Shown: piece after piece, positions 12,520 to 23,562 of the stretch
Position numbering within the stretch: position 1 is the first letter of the stretch
Layout of the letters: each line of letters begins with the position of its first letter
DNA from: Parasponia andersonii
Lineage: Eukaryota > Streptophyta > Magnoliopsida > Rosales > Cannabaceae
Length of the DNA: 64,000 bases
Direction of reading: 5' to 3'
NCBI GenBank assembly: GCA_002914805.1
Contig: JXTB01000239.1
Location: 156,632 to 220,631 of the forward strand
Translations under genes and position numbers: made by a program
The notes under the pieces: generated by a model
Told to the model about the DNA's origin: nothing
What the model saw: only the letters and a program-made list of their open reading frames with translations
Databases searched by the model: none

Positions 12520-13445
12520 TAAATACCAAAACAAAATTTTACCACCAGTCATTGCTATCAACTAGGTCCAAACTCTCTCTTCTATTAGGTTTAAACCTAA
12601 GAGTATAAGATGGTCTTTCTCCTGGCATTAGGACCCGAGGTCTGTAATATAGGGATGGGGTTCTAGGCCTTAGTATGGTACCTGCCAAGGGAGCTCTAAT
12701 ACTTAAGTTAGTAAGTAGAGTTTTAGAGACAGTCTCTAATAAAGAGTATTTAAGGAATAATTTAATAAGGAGAGAGAGTGGTAGAATTTGGACCTCAACC
12801 TTTAGCTTTTTCTCCAAGTGGTAGCTAGGGGTCTTAAATAGACAATTTGAAGCTTTCTATGCCATTGGATTGTCGTGGGAAAGAGGGAAATCATCCTAGC
12901 CCTTGATCTTGGCAGGGAGAGGTGTGTTTAATGCAACTAGACTTTATATATTGTAGAAAAATGGAAGTAGGCCTATAATGCTGCAGTAGTACACATAATC
13001 TCTAGAATTAGGGACAGCTATCAGGTGATTTGTTTCATCATGTCCCGTAATTCATGGGGATTTTATCAGCCTCGGGCTTTGTCCAGGTAAAGAGGGTCCC
13101 GTCCCTATGTCCAGTCTTATCCGAGTATTTCAAGGCATCCCAAGGCAAGATTCTTTTTCTTTGCACGACTTTATGGTGTTAAGCAATGGTGAACACTTCT
13201 TAGGAGTGTGAAGGATTTACCCTTATTTTAGTCTTAGGAGAGTTTGTCTCTCCTCAAGATTACGACCACACCTCAGGCCCTTAAAGGAATTGGTCTCCCT
13301 TAGGGATTACAACTATACCTCGAGCTCGGTATTTGATCTGCATAGGGTTCTCAGCCTTGTATTTTATACATGGAAAATCTCTATTTGCCCACAATAAATC
13401 TCCCACCATGATGCATGATATTAGAAAGACATAGTTGAAATATAT
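12520..13445. mobile_element. Unidentified insertion splitting the copia reverse transcriptase
   Basis: RT similarity stops after the EVYMN motif near 12485 and resumes at DKSLYRLKQ (about 13448), where only some 15 residues should lie. The roughly 0.9 kb between is GC-richer than its surroundings and unrelated to copia pol. It contains two near copies of a GGATTACAACTATACCTC-type phrase (13255-13325). It could be a solo LTR read on the minus strand (TATAAAATACAAGG there), but I found no clean ends or target duplication. Edges are good to about 30 bp. Confidence 0.45.
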
Positions 13446-14307
13446 GATGATTAGATAAATCATTATATAGACTGAAACAATATCTGAGAGCATGATTTGG
13501 AGAGTTCACAAAGTCTATGAAAGTATTTGGTTACCATCAAAGTAATTCAGATCATATTTTATTCTTGAATAAGTAGCATAGTAGGATCACTGTACTTATT
13601 GTATATGTGGATGATATAGTGGACACATAAAATAATCCTAAAGAAAAGAAGGCTCTATATAATTATTTATTCAAAAAATTTGAAATAAAAGATCTTGATC
13701 GTTTGAAGTACTTTCTTGGGATCAAAGCGTTTGAATCTGATAGAGAAATATTTTTGTCTAAGAAAAATATGTCTTGGATTTTTTTACAGGAAACTAGTAC
13801 ATCAATATGTCAACCAACTAATATACTCATAGAAGAAGGTTTGAACTTATGTATTGAGTCAAATTAGGTATCAGTAGATAAAAGAAGATACCAAAAATTA
13901 GTAGAAAGAGTGATGTACTTAGCGCACACGAGACTAAACCTTGCCTATGTCTTAAGTATTCTCAGTCAATTTAGACTGCATGATCCCTGATAGCAATATA
14001 TGAATGAAGTTATGCGCATTTTTAAGTAACTAAGGTCTGCCCGTGGGAAGGGAATTCTATTTCACTAAAAATACAAATTATCCAAAGTTTCATATATTGA
14101 TGCTGAGTGGATTGGAATAGTAGATGATAGGTGATGATCTACTTCAAGTTATTTCACGTGTGTAGGCGGTAATCTTGTTACATAAAAAAAAAAAAAAAAA
14201 ATCTAAATGTCATTGCTCAAGTACAGAAGCTAAATTTAGAGGATGGCACATGGACTTTCTAAAGCATTATAGCTAAGTCTTCTCTTCAAGGTCTGGGTTA
14301 TCCATCT

Positions 14308-14747
14308 AGGTAAACTTCTTTTATTTTTTATCCTTTTACGTGTGTTTTCTTTTTAAATAAAAACATCAATTATGCCTTTATTTACTCCCATTGAATCGTC
14401 CTATTACCCCTACTATATTCTTAAACTTACAAGTTCTACATGTATTTTTTTAAAAAAATCAAGTTATACCCTAATTAGTAATTAAAGTTTGAATCACACT
14501 TTTACAGTTTTATAGTAAAAAGAAATTTATTCTTTATATTTGTGTAAACAAAAAATTTTGTTTTTAACTCTTCAAATTGTTTTGAACCTAAACTAATTTT
14601 TAAAACTCAACTAAATTCAACTAAACTCATTCATAAAGAAGGGGGAAAAAAAAAAAAGAAAGACAAAAAATTAGGAAAAATTTAAGAAGAAAAGAGTAAA
14701 AAAAAAATTCTATGCGCTTGTAACTTTGCCACCTCTCAAAACAATTT
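14308..14747. mobile_element. Insertion in copia RNase H, related to the 8394-8895 element
   Basis: Copia similarity (GLGYPS) stops at about 14307 and resumes at about 14748. The inserted AT-rich segment ends TTTGCCACCTCTCAAAACAA then TTTTTAGCTCTACCAC. This parallels the 3' end of the element at 8394-8895 (TTTGCCATCCCTGAAAAA...CTAGCTCCATCATTG). The left terminus is not conserved, so it may be truncated. Confidence 0.4.
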
Positions 14748-15035
14748 TTAGCTCTACCACTATAGTCGACTATATTGTGACAACAAAGCAGGATGTGATA
14801 ATGCTCATAATCCTGTTCAATATAATCTGTTCAATATAATCGTACAAAGCATATCGTGATAAATAAATTCTTTACTAAGGAGAAGTTAGATATAATAATT
14901 GTAGACTACCTAAGATTTGATCAGAAGGTCAGTTGATCGACATTTATACTAAAGCAATCTCAAATCATATGTTCTCAAAGTTTTTAAGCAAATTAGGCAT
15001 GCGTGGGACATCTATACACTAATTTTTAGGGAGGG

Positions 15036-15263
15036 TGTTGAGATATTAGGATTAATTGTGTGCAATTCTTGTAGTAATTTATGGTTGATTCTTTCCTAGT
15101 TTATCGTTTATATAGTTGTACAGAATTATGGGTAGATTCATTGTGTACTCCATCTGGTACCGGCATTTGTAGTAGCATTCTGCATTTTTTCCTCTCTAGA
15201 TACTAGTGGTAAATTGTCAAAATACATGCATGAACAAAATTATCCTTCTTAAATTTTAAGACA
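15036..15263 (+). repeat. 3' LTR of the copia element
   Basis: 228 bp, TGTTGAGATATT...AAGACA, preceded by the purine tract AGGGAGGG at 15028-15035. Divergence from the 5' LTR is obvious by eye, in keeping with an old insertion. Confidence 0.8.
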
Positions 15264-16199
15264 AGTCAGCAACGCTTTCCTTAGACGGAGAGCAAAAGAG
15301 AAAAACCACTTCTCATGAGTTAGTTTTTATAGTTGCCAACTACTATAATAGAGCCCAACATCATTAAATTCTCACAATTGTCAATAATAATTAATCAATG
15401 CGTGAGTCTTAGACCAATTGCGACCCGTATAGCGCCCTTATAGTCTTGACCCGAATACATTCTCCAATTTACCTCTTTCCTCTATGGCTCTGTACTTGTA
15501 CGTACTTTCGTTCATTGAATCCCTCTTGAGGAAGGAAATTCCCTTCTCAGATCAATGCATGGCAAACTCAATTTAGTGATCAATATAGTCCCGAAGAGCT
15601 CTAGCTCGGAATAGCCTTTTTCCTTTTGTAATGGATTAGTGTCGTTTAACATATTATATAATTGAAATTAAAATATAAAATAACTGACTTATTTGGTGGG
15701 AGTGGCATTATTCTCAGTTGACAAAACAGGAAAACTTGGACGATTAAACTTTATTAACAAAAATTAAAAATAACAAAAACGTGCTAATTAAGGAGTATAC
15801 GTTATGGACGATAAGCCACATTTTTATTCTTTTAACGGATTTTAACTAATAATCATATGGGATAATTAAAATTTAAAAAAAAAAAAAAAAAAACCTAAAA
15901 GGTCACAATTTTTGTACTAAGCTAAGATGTTTTCCATTTCCAAATTCCAAACAATACCTCCTCGTTTCCTATTTGTGAGTAAAAATAATATAATATCAAT
16001 TCTTTTTGCAGACGTTGAAGCAAATCTCCACATAGTTTCCCACTTCATGATATGTGCAAGAAAAAGAAATAAAGAATTATTATTTTTTTATAACAAACAA
16101 TAAATTTTATTCTTCTAAAGTACCTAAATTGCGAATGGCAAATCCTTGATAATAAAAAGTTTTAAGTCACAACATTAAATACAAAAAAAATAATATTAG
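15264..16199. other. Intergenic; distal part of a segmental duplication
   Basis: No gene seen. From about 15780 onward the sequence matches 21090-21480 in order and orientation, for example TTTCCAAATTCCAAACAATACCTCC (about 15940) against TTTCCAAATTCTGAACAAAACCTCC (about 21271). This is flanking DNA of the duplicated peptide-gene relic. Confidence 0.5.
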
Positions 16200-16623
16200 G
16201 CCAGTGTTAGCCTAATATTAATTTGTTAATTTATAATCCGGAGAGTTGTACGCGCGTTTGATAAATTATAGATCACATTACCAAATCCAAGACTGGTGGC
16301 CATGGAATTTGCACAACCAACAGTACAATCATATAAGAGTCCTACTTGACGAGGATACAATACGTAACACGATGTGGAACCAATTGCACAACAAGTTATG
16401 AATAATTGTGGAACTAGCGCAAATCTAGCACACGTAAGACCAGCGCTTGAATGCATAAGGCAACTTTGACACCTCTAAATGCATCATAAGCTTCTTGTAC
16501 TCGTACCATTAATGCCACATAAGATTCTGCATTTGGATAAACAAACGCATTATAATATTCAAGATTTCTATGATTATTTGTTACAACAATAAGTTCCATA
16601 CATATACTAATAATAAATTCCAA
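16200..16623 (-). pseudogene. Relic of a CX3C cysteine-rich peptide gene
   Basis: Minus-strand frames at 16226-16456 and 16414-16623 together resemble exon 1 of the intact gene at 25368. The phrase LLYDCTVGCANSMATSL matches NVYQCTIGCTQTLSTKL, and FITC...TSC matches FTNC...EPC further upstream. The two frames overlap and must be joined by a shift. The expected signal peptide is represented only by a hydrophobic start (MEFIISICMELIVV). No second exon with the CYNGC motif was found nearby. I read it as a decayed inverted paralogue; an expressed, diverged member is less likely. Confidence 0.5.
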
Positions 16624-17035
16624 TTAACAAAACGAAAAGCAAAAACTCAAAGTACTTTCTATGATAGATAATTGATTGTGTGGTATGGTGCTATTTAATC
16701 GAAATTAAGAGAAGAATTACATTAAATATTGATTCCCAAATCTTTGAATGTTACTAAGGGACTGGTCAGAGCCAAGAGTACAATATATGTACACCATGAG
16801 AAATTGTAACTTTTGAACACCATGTGGTCGCCGAAAGAACACCGATGTAATAGTGTACTTAACCCTCTCATCCATGATGCCAAAATGAGGAGAAATTAGC
16901 GTATGAGGACGATCATGATGACCTAGAGGAAGGGAGAAGTCAGGGAGATGATCGTGATCAGATGGCCGAAATGAAGGGTCGTGATGCCGTTTTTGGACCA
17001 CAGCAGATTCTCTTATGGAAACAAGAAATTCAAAA
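16624..17035. other. Intergenic, no supported gene
   Basis: Contains a minus-strand open frame (16717-17043) rich in His and Asp without any family signature. It overlaps the start of the tandem duplication that follows. Confidence 0.4.
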
Positions 17036-17541
17036 TTTATCAATACGCTCGTGACGATGATGATAGCAATAGAAGTTCCTGTGATATCCTAAATTCTTAT
17101 ATGACACCCAACTCCTCGCAATATCAAATAGCTAATAATGACATCATTACATATCATTTTGTTTTATTTTATTTTATTCCAGAATTTCTATATGACATCT
17201 AATTCCTCACATAATTAAAGAGTCAATAATAGCATGATTATTTAGTATTTTCATTTATATTAGTGTCATGTCTGCATATTATTTTAAGTTTATCAATATG
17301 CTCATAACGATGATGATAGTAATAGAAGTTCCTGTGATATCCTAAAGTCTTATATGACACCCAACTCCTCACAATATCAAATAGCTAATAATAACATCAT
17401 TACATATCATTTTGTTTTATTTTATTTTATTCCAGAATTTCCATATGACACCTAATTCCTCACATAATTAAAGAGTCAATAATAGTATGATTGCTTAGTA
17501 TTTTCATTTATATTAGTGTCATGTCTGCATATTATTTTAAG
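17036..17541 (+). repeat. Two tandem copies of a 253-bp unit
   Basis: 17036-17288 and 17289-17541 match almost base for base. Both begin TTTATCAATAYGCTC and end in the same TCATGTCTGCATATTATTTTAAG stretch. Inside each unit there is an older half-length echo: TTATATGACACCCAACTCCT, then about 90 bp later TATATGACAYCTAATTCCT. So the unit itself arose by duplication. It is non-coding. Confidence 0.9.
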
Positions 17542-17879
17542 TTTTGATTTTAAATTATCATAATTATTAATATTTTTATATTTTAAGATAATTTTGCAGT
17601 AAAATACTCGATGCAGGCTTTTTGGTATAGTTTGACATATTTTAGCATATTATTTGGCATTTTAGTTAATTAGAAAATCATCATTAAGTTTATTCATTTT
17701 AATATGATACATAATTTTAAGCCTTTTGTGTTGTTTTTTTTTTTTTTTGGTATATGAAGTTTTATAATTCTACGTGCTTCTAAACCAAAGAATACGTTTA
17801 GTTAATATTTGAAAGAAGTATGATTTGTGCTCTTCATAACTATTAGTATTATTATATTTATTATTATTATTATTAAAAA

Positions 17880-19738
17880 GAAAGGTGAAGTTCCGACAAT
17901 ATTAAGTCGGCAGCTTCGAGAATCAAGTAAGTGTTGTGTTTCTTTTCTTAGTTTTACAATTAGTAATATCTCATCCCACCACCGTTCAAGTATATATCAG
18001 TATCCTTGCATTCTCCACCTTGCTTAGCTCGTAAGTGCTCCCCTCAAATTATAGTTAATTTACAAACTTGTTAATGTAAAGCACTCAAGTATATATTTGT
18101 GAAGTTTCAAGTCGTCTGTGGTCACAATTTGACTTCAAGGTTAGAACTTTCCATTTATATATCCACTTATGTTTTTGTAGTTAGTTAGATGAATGGTTTT
18201 ATGTAAATTAATTGGTTCACTTTTAATTGATGTCTATGTTGAAGTTATTTATGTCATAAAAGAATTGGAGTTCTATATAATACATGTTATTAGGTGAATG
18301 GATTAATCAAAATCATATTTTCTCTAGGCAATTTTTTTTTTTTTTAACTTTCCTTAGTTTAGACTATTCTTATATACATATATAAGGTGTTAGAATTTTA
18401 ACATTTAGGAAAAATTATTTGTACTTATAAGTGTCTGTTTGTATCTTTATTATCAACTATATTTAAATATATTTTTTTAAAATTAGTGGACTGCTATAGT
18501 TGAGTCTTATTTAGGATAACTAAAAAATTAATGGTTGAATTCTAGCAATAAAGAAACTTATAGTTATAAACTTACAGTCTATATAATTGGTTTCGTCTTT
18601 GACATTACCTGTTGATTTAGTTTGTTTCTTTTTGTTCGACTAATCGTTTGTAACTATCGTAATATTGTATTGGTTATGAAACTCTTTTGGATAACTTTTT
18701 TTTCATAGATCAGTATTATATGGATATTTGGATAGATGGATTAAATTGTGTTGATTGGTAAATTTGTTTAGTGACTCATATAGCCTATTATTAGCTAAAT
18801 AATAGAGCATATTAATTGTACCAAGAGCAAAGAGCATTTCATAAGAAAACAAATAAAGCTCAGAAATAAAGTAAGTAATGTCACACCTGCAATGTAAGAA
18901 ATTCTCTATTTTTGTGAATCTGTGGAATCTGTGAATATGTGTATATACATATTAGTCATTCTGTTTTACATGAGACATGAACATGTGGTATATTTATATT
19001 GCCTGACAAGTATTAGTGAATAGGGTGTGGCGGGCCAGTGCCCAAATATGTGATATGGTTCCTTCGGGGACATTCTGGTTCCTTTCGGAATATTTTGGTC
19101 CTTTCAGGGACACTATAGTTCCTTTGGGAACACTCTGACGGCGGTATGAGGTGGACCTCTGCTGTATACAGAGGAGAATTTCTGAGGCTCGAGACCTCCA
19201 TATAGCTCATGATATGTTATACGTTCTCTGAGTGGCTCAGTATACAATTCACGGTCTTGTCAGACAATACAATATACACAGGGATCCCAATCATATAATT
19301 ATATGTTCTCTGTCATGTGCACTCTGCATCTGCATATGTTACTTACTGAGTTTTATACTCATTAATATTCTTACATTGCAGAAGGTACAGATAATATGTG
19401 AGTTAGAGGAGGAGCACTGACTTTCTGACCTCGGCTTGTGTATATGAGCATTTTGATGTCGTGGTTTTTTGACAGAAGATTTTGTATCTGTTTTGAGTAT
19501 GTGTATATTATGTATAGTTAAATGAGAGGTCCACTTTGTGAGTATGTAGATATGTATAAATTATACTATATATAATTATGAGTGGAGTTTTTCTTTCTCT
19601 TTCTAAAAGGTTAAAAGTTTTAATTTTACCTTATTTTACTAGTTTTAAGTTGAGTAATGTTTACCGATTTCACTAAATAATAATACAAATATCCTTACAT
19701 ACGTGTATGGAATCGAGTGACGTTACAGTTCTTGATCT
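17880..19738 (+). mobile_element. Probable diverged Ty3/gypsy solo LTR
   Basis: No coding sequence. Features recalled from chromovirus-type plant LTRs are an AAGTCGGCAGCTTCGAG...GTAAGTGTT segment (17905-17935), a run of TTCCTTTCGGGACAC-like repeats (19061-19139), and a terminal stretch GAGTGACGTTACA (about 19716-19728). It does not align with the other LTRs in the window, and both ends are uncertain. Confidence 0.35.
19061..19139 (+). repeat. Four imperfect ~20-bp tandem repeats
   Basis: Four successive units built on TTCCTTYSGGRACAYTMTGG, each with two to five differences. They lie within the probable LTR remnant. Confidence 0.7.
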
Positions 19739-19918
19739 CGTGGTAATACCAATAATGTATTTAAAAAAGTAATATTTTTTTCTGTTTTCAGTGATTTTAT
19801 TTTGCTACTAATTTGGAGTTTGAGCATGTATTACAAACTCAACCTAGTTAGAATCTATATATATATATAGAGCACCAATTTAGTTGGAATTTTTTTTTAC
19901 ATTATATATATATATATA

Positions 19919-20046
19919 GGTTGTCAATCCAATAGGTATTTTTTTTTAGCCGTTGGATCACCATCTAATGGTGATCTAATGATTATAACGAAATGCATGA
20001 AAAGACGTGCATCATTAATGCTCTTTCTCTCTCTTATTTTTTAATC
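19919..20046. mobile_element. (TA)n-flanked MITE, second copy
   Basis: Core bounded by (TA)n at 19903-19918 and 20047-20071. It starts GGTTGTCAATCCAATAGGTA and contains a near-perfect palindrome GATCACCATCTAATGGTGATC (about 19957-19977). It carries AAAAGACGTGCAT and CTCTTTCTCTCTC, both present in inverse complement in the element at 9811-10019. It appears truncated relative to that copy. Confidence 0.45.
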
Positions 20047-20071
20047 ATATATATATATATATATATATATA

Positions 20072-21439
20072 GCGAAAGTTCCAAGCAAGTACTATCATCG
20101 GCGTGACTTTAAAATTATTCCACAATTACTTCTACCTCTAGTCGATAAGGCCAAAGTTCCATGTTGCCCTTTTTATTTATTTATTTAAAATACGTATATG
20201 TAAGCTTCGAGCTTATATCCCAAGGGACCAAAGCCTATCGTTGGAGCCGCACCTTTTCTAGCCGCCACTTGTCATCCCTTTGGTGCACAATCAGCTGTCT
20301 TTTGGAGAATTTGTTAAGCAGCACGCAAATCTTCGAAATTATTGGTTTGTGACTTTGTTTTTATTTCATTTGTAATCTCTTCGGTTCATAGTAAATTTTC
20401 TTATGTCAAAATTTAAACCGCGTAAATCACTGTTGGTAAATTTTCTTGGCGTATTGCATGAGAAGTACTACTATATATCCGCAATGCATATGAATTTTTT
20501 ACCTAAACAAATCTGAGTGTCGTTCTGAGTTGATTATTTCTGACATTTAACCATTGGTTAGTTTACTTATTTAATTAATTATTTATTCCACGCATATTTC
20601 TTTTCAAAGTTTGTAAGAACTAATCGAGAAAAGGAACATTAACTAATAAGGGTTAGTTGCAAAAAGTACCATGAATTATGATTTTTTTCAGTTTTAACCT
20701 TATTTTTTATCTTGTACAATATCTCCATATTTTGTACCATTTTTTATAACAAGATGATTCTTACGGTTGTTTTAAATTATTTTCAATAAATTTTAAGTAT
20801 TTAGTAGAGAATTTAATGGTTAATTTATACATAAAGCTAAATATTTGTAGAAATTTTAAATATACATGCATAATTTTGCATAAATAAAAAAAGAATACGA
20901 TTAAAACTGCAGAAAGGATAGTACTCCATTGTTCTCGTTAATCCAATTAATAAATTAAGGAACCTGTAGCAAGGAAGCGTCGCACGGTCCCTGAATGTCA
21001 ACTGACTTTTGGAGTGAGTAGTAAAATTCATAATTTTCAATTAACAAAAGAGAAAGCCTTGTAAAATCGCCAATAACAGAAATTAAGAAGAGCAAATGAA
21101 GTACGGAATACTATACGCTACCAATTAAAGAAGCCACGTTCTTTAGCGCTAATTAACTCCTTTTTTTTTTAATAGTCGTTGAAGAACTTTAACTACAGAT
21201 CATATTTATATCTAATATAGAAGGAGCTAAGTGGGATATAAGTTTCTATAATAAGTTAACATCACCATTCTATTTCCAAATTCTGAACAAAACCTCCCGT
21301 ATTATACTTTCCTAGTTCATTCAATTCAATTACAGACAAAAAAAAAAAAAAATGAACGAAAACTCGTCTAACGATACTACCAACGGCCAAAAAACTAATC
21401 TCAAGCACAAATGGCAAAGTTTTATTATAAAATCCGAAT
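20072..21439. other. Intergenic; second copy of the duplicated flank from about 21090
   Basis: No gene recognised. The short frames at 20161-20352 and 20837-21040 carry no motif. From about 21090 the DNA is the paralogue of 15780-16199 described there. Confidence 0.5.
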
Positions 21440-21710
21440 CGCAGCACTAAAGTCAATAGTAGCCTAATTAATTTGTTTATTATAAACCGGCCGGAGAGGC
21501 GTCATATTGTTCATATATGGACATTACAAAATTCAAGATTAATGATAGCCATGGAGTTTGGGGATAACAAGTAGCTGATGAATACATAAGAATAATAATT
21601 AGCAGAGATTGTGAATCACTCGTAGGAACTATCTTACAGTGCAATGGAAAGTATTGTGTATGACCATCAAAACTTTTCACACGCAAATAGAGTCTTAGGA
21701 TCAATATGAT
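21440..21710 (-). pseudogene. Second, more eroded relic of the CX3C peptide gene
   Basis: On the minus strand this segment aligns with 16200-16460 at the DNA level. Both share CCATGGCYAYCA, TTTTGTAATGT/TTTGGTAATGT, CTCTCCGG and AACAAATTAAT...TAGGCTA in the same order. The cysteine codons of the family are largely lost and the frame is open only by chance (21480-21704). It is best seen as the product of one duplication of a 0.6-0.9-kb block followed by decay. Confidence 0.4.
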
Positions 21711-22099
21711 TTTGTTGTTTTAATACATAGAATAAAAAATAATTTTAGAGAAAATTAAGAACAATTCTAACCTTTCAATTCAAGTATTTCACTTTAGATG
21801 AAGAGGATGATTACTGCAATAGCTTTGAAGTCATAATCTTCCTTACCAATCCTCCATACAAAAGAACTAGAGAGTAGGCTCTTAATAATCATAATCTTAT
21901 TGTTTTTCACGCACTTTTCAAATTCTTGCTGTTGTGTGGTTTCTGTCCACCACAAATAGTTAGCCTGCCTAATCTCTAAAAAAAATAATTAGTTATAATT
22001 AAAGAGGAAATAATTATTCATTATTGTATAGTACTCAATTTCAATATTATATTGTATTTTATTATGTAGTTTCCTATTCATAAATTCAAAAACCTAAAG
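21711..22099. other. Spacer, possible worn LTR start of the next element
   Basis: No gene. From about 22016 the sequence becomes LTR-like, with CTATATAAAGACAGCCC at 22121-22137 reading as a TATA box and transcription start region. LTR ends could not be fixed. Confidence 0.3.
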
Positions 22100-23562
22100 A
22101 CACCCTTACCTATATATTACCTATATAAAGACAGCCCAGACTTATAATATTTCATCTCACAATCACTTATAATCAGCATGTCTGTCATTTGACAAGGACC
22201 AAAAGAGACCTTGTAATCATACCTGAATTATTTTACTTCAGAGTTAGCGAAAGCCAGTTATGCTCCTAATGATGGGATCTTTACATTAACGATGGGATGA
22301 GCTATTAGAGTGAGAATGCAGAACCTTTGAAGACTTCTACCGAAGGGTTAGTTATCATTTAAGAGTCGAGTCTTCTCGAGAGAATCTTCACAAAACTAAA
22401 AAAGAGGATAAAAACACGACCAAATATACGACAACAAGTGGAAACAATAACAATAAGAAGTCTAAGAAGAGGAAGAATGAGCAAACGTATGAGAAGCAGA
22501 TCGAGCTAAAGAAACAAGAAACTCTGAGAGCTCCGTTATAATTCAAAAACTACACTGGGTTGAATATACCCATCGATCACATCTATGCTGTCACTAATCA
22601 ATAGGAGCAATTTCAGAGGTCGGAGCAAATCAAGTGAGTCAACGTATGATGCGTGATCTTATTACAACAACTCCCTAAAGCTTGCCACACCAAAGATAAC
22701 ACCTCGCACCATGATGGTCCAGTATCAAAAGGAAGCATCAATCGAGGACCTTGATTTACAAGAGATATATAAAGAGGTCCAAACTAGACTAATCAAGGAT
22801 TTGGAAAATTTGCCAATCGACGAAGAGTCTTCGAAGGTATAAAAAATCAAAGTGAAACTTCAAGAGTCTATAAGAGCTGCGTCGATCACATTTCTAAAAG
22901 CAAATTTGTATATCTTTGTATGGCAACACTCGGATATGGTGGGGATTGATCCGAATGTAATATGTCATTGCCTTAATATCGATACGACAAGGAAGCTGGT
23001 GCGATAAATGAGAAGAATGATAGATCTAGAGCTTTACGTTGCATTGAAAAAAAAAAGGTAAAGAATTTGCTCAAGATGGTCTTTATCAGAGAATCTTTCT
23101 ATCCGAACTGGCAAGCAAATTTAGTTTTGGTGAAAAGCCTAATGGGATATAGAGAACATGTAGAGACTTTAAAGATCTTAACAAAGCATACTTGAAGGAC
23201 AATTTCCCACTCCTAAGAATTGACCAGCTTATAGATGTGACGTCAAGACACGAATTGCTGAGCTTTGTAGACGCATATTCCAACTATTACCAAATTACAT
23301 TGTACGAGCTTGACAAAGAACATACCTCGATTATTACAGATCGAGGTTGTATTATTATAAGATAATATCATTCGGACTCATCAACTTAAGAACAACTTAC
23401 CAACATCTTGTCAATGTGATGTTCGTAAAGCAAATTGGTAAGACAATGGAAGTTTTTATAGATCACATGTTGGTAAAGTCAAAAGAAGTTATATGTCATG
23501 TTACACATCTCGATCAGATATTCAAGATACTTATAAAGTATCATATGAAATTAAACCCCTAG
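22100..23562 (+). pseudogene. Decayed Tat-group gag-pol fragment
   Basis: The + strand shows worn but ordered Ty3/gypsy pieces. There is a gag segment with NYTGLNIPIDHI (22545-22585) and a spacer/RNase-H-proximal phrase near 22915-22985 (WQHSDMVGIDPN, ICHCLNID). An RT fingers region with SLMGYREHVETLK follows, then an RT palm at 23347-23562 with TYQHLVNVMF, QIGKTMEVFIDHMLVKSKE and KYHMKLNP. The catalytic DD is IDH here, so the active site is lost. The QIGKTMEV..D.MLVKS wording is typical of the Tat/Athila side of Ty3/gypsy. Intervening domains are deleted and stops are frequent. It probably belongs to the same broad group as the LTRs at 3031 and 32527. Confidence 0.7.

Larger units (their letters stand above)
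10640..14990 (+). pseudogene. Copia pol remnant (GAG-pre-integrase, integrase, RT, RNase H)
   Basis: Recognisable blocks in order: WLWHQCLGSTSFDYQKRLFP with CDVCELAKS (10725-10870; pre-integrase and zinc region); integrase core with DIWGPSKVT (about 10900-11010); integrase C-terminal part (11210-11515); a Ser/Asp-rich linker (11620-12140); RT palm entry with ADGTIERFKVRLVAKGYDQ (12240-12330) and FDVKN (12430); after an insertion, LYRLKQ and the intact catalytic YVDD at 13604-13615; LKYFLGI (13705) and QPTNTPIEEG-like text; RNase H with DAEW (14100) and YCDNKA (14770-14800). Stops and frameshifts occur in every block, so no product is expected. Closest by memory to the copia group with ADGTIERFKARLVAKGYTQ motifs. 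Confidence 0.8.
9024..15263 (+). mobile_element. Decayed Ty1/copia LTR retrotransposon with nested insertions
   Basis: Two short LTRs (9024-9245 and 15036-15263) begin TGTTGARATATTAGGATTAA and flank a 5.8-kb interior. A primer-binding site follows the left LTR, and a purine tract AGGGAGGG precedes the right one. The interior reads on the + strand in copia order: GAG-pre-integrase, integrase, reverse transcriptase, RNase H. All of it is full of stops and frameshifts. The gag region is interrupted by a (TA)n-flanked element, the RT by about 0.9 kb, and the RNase H by about 0.45 kb. No target duplication is visible (TAAAT against AGTCA), and the left LTR lacks the final CA. Confidence 0.85.

Noticed and set aside
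9019..15268. Target-site duplication of the copia element
   Set aside because: The flanking five bases (TAAAT and AGTCA) do not match, also when shifted by up to two bases.
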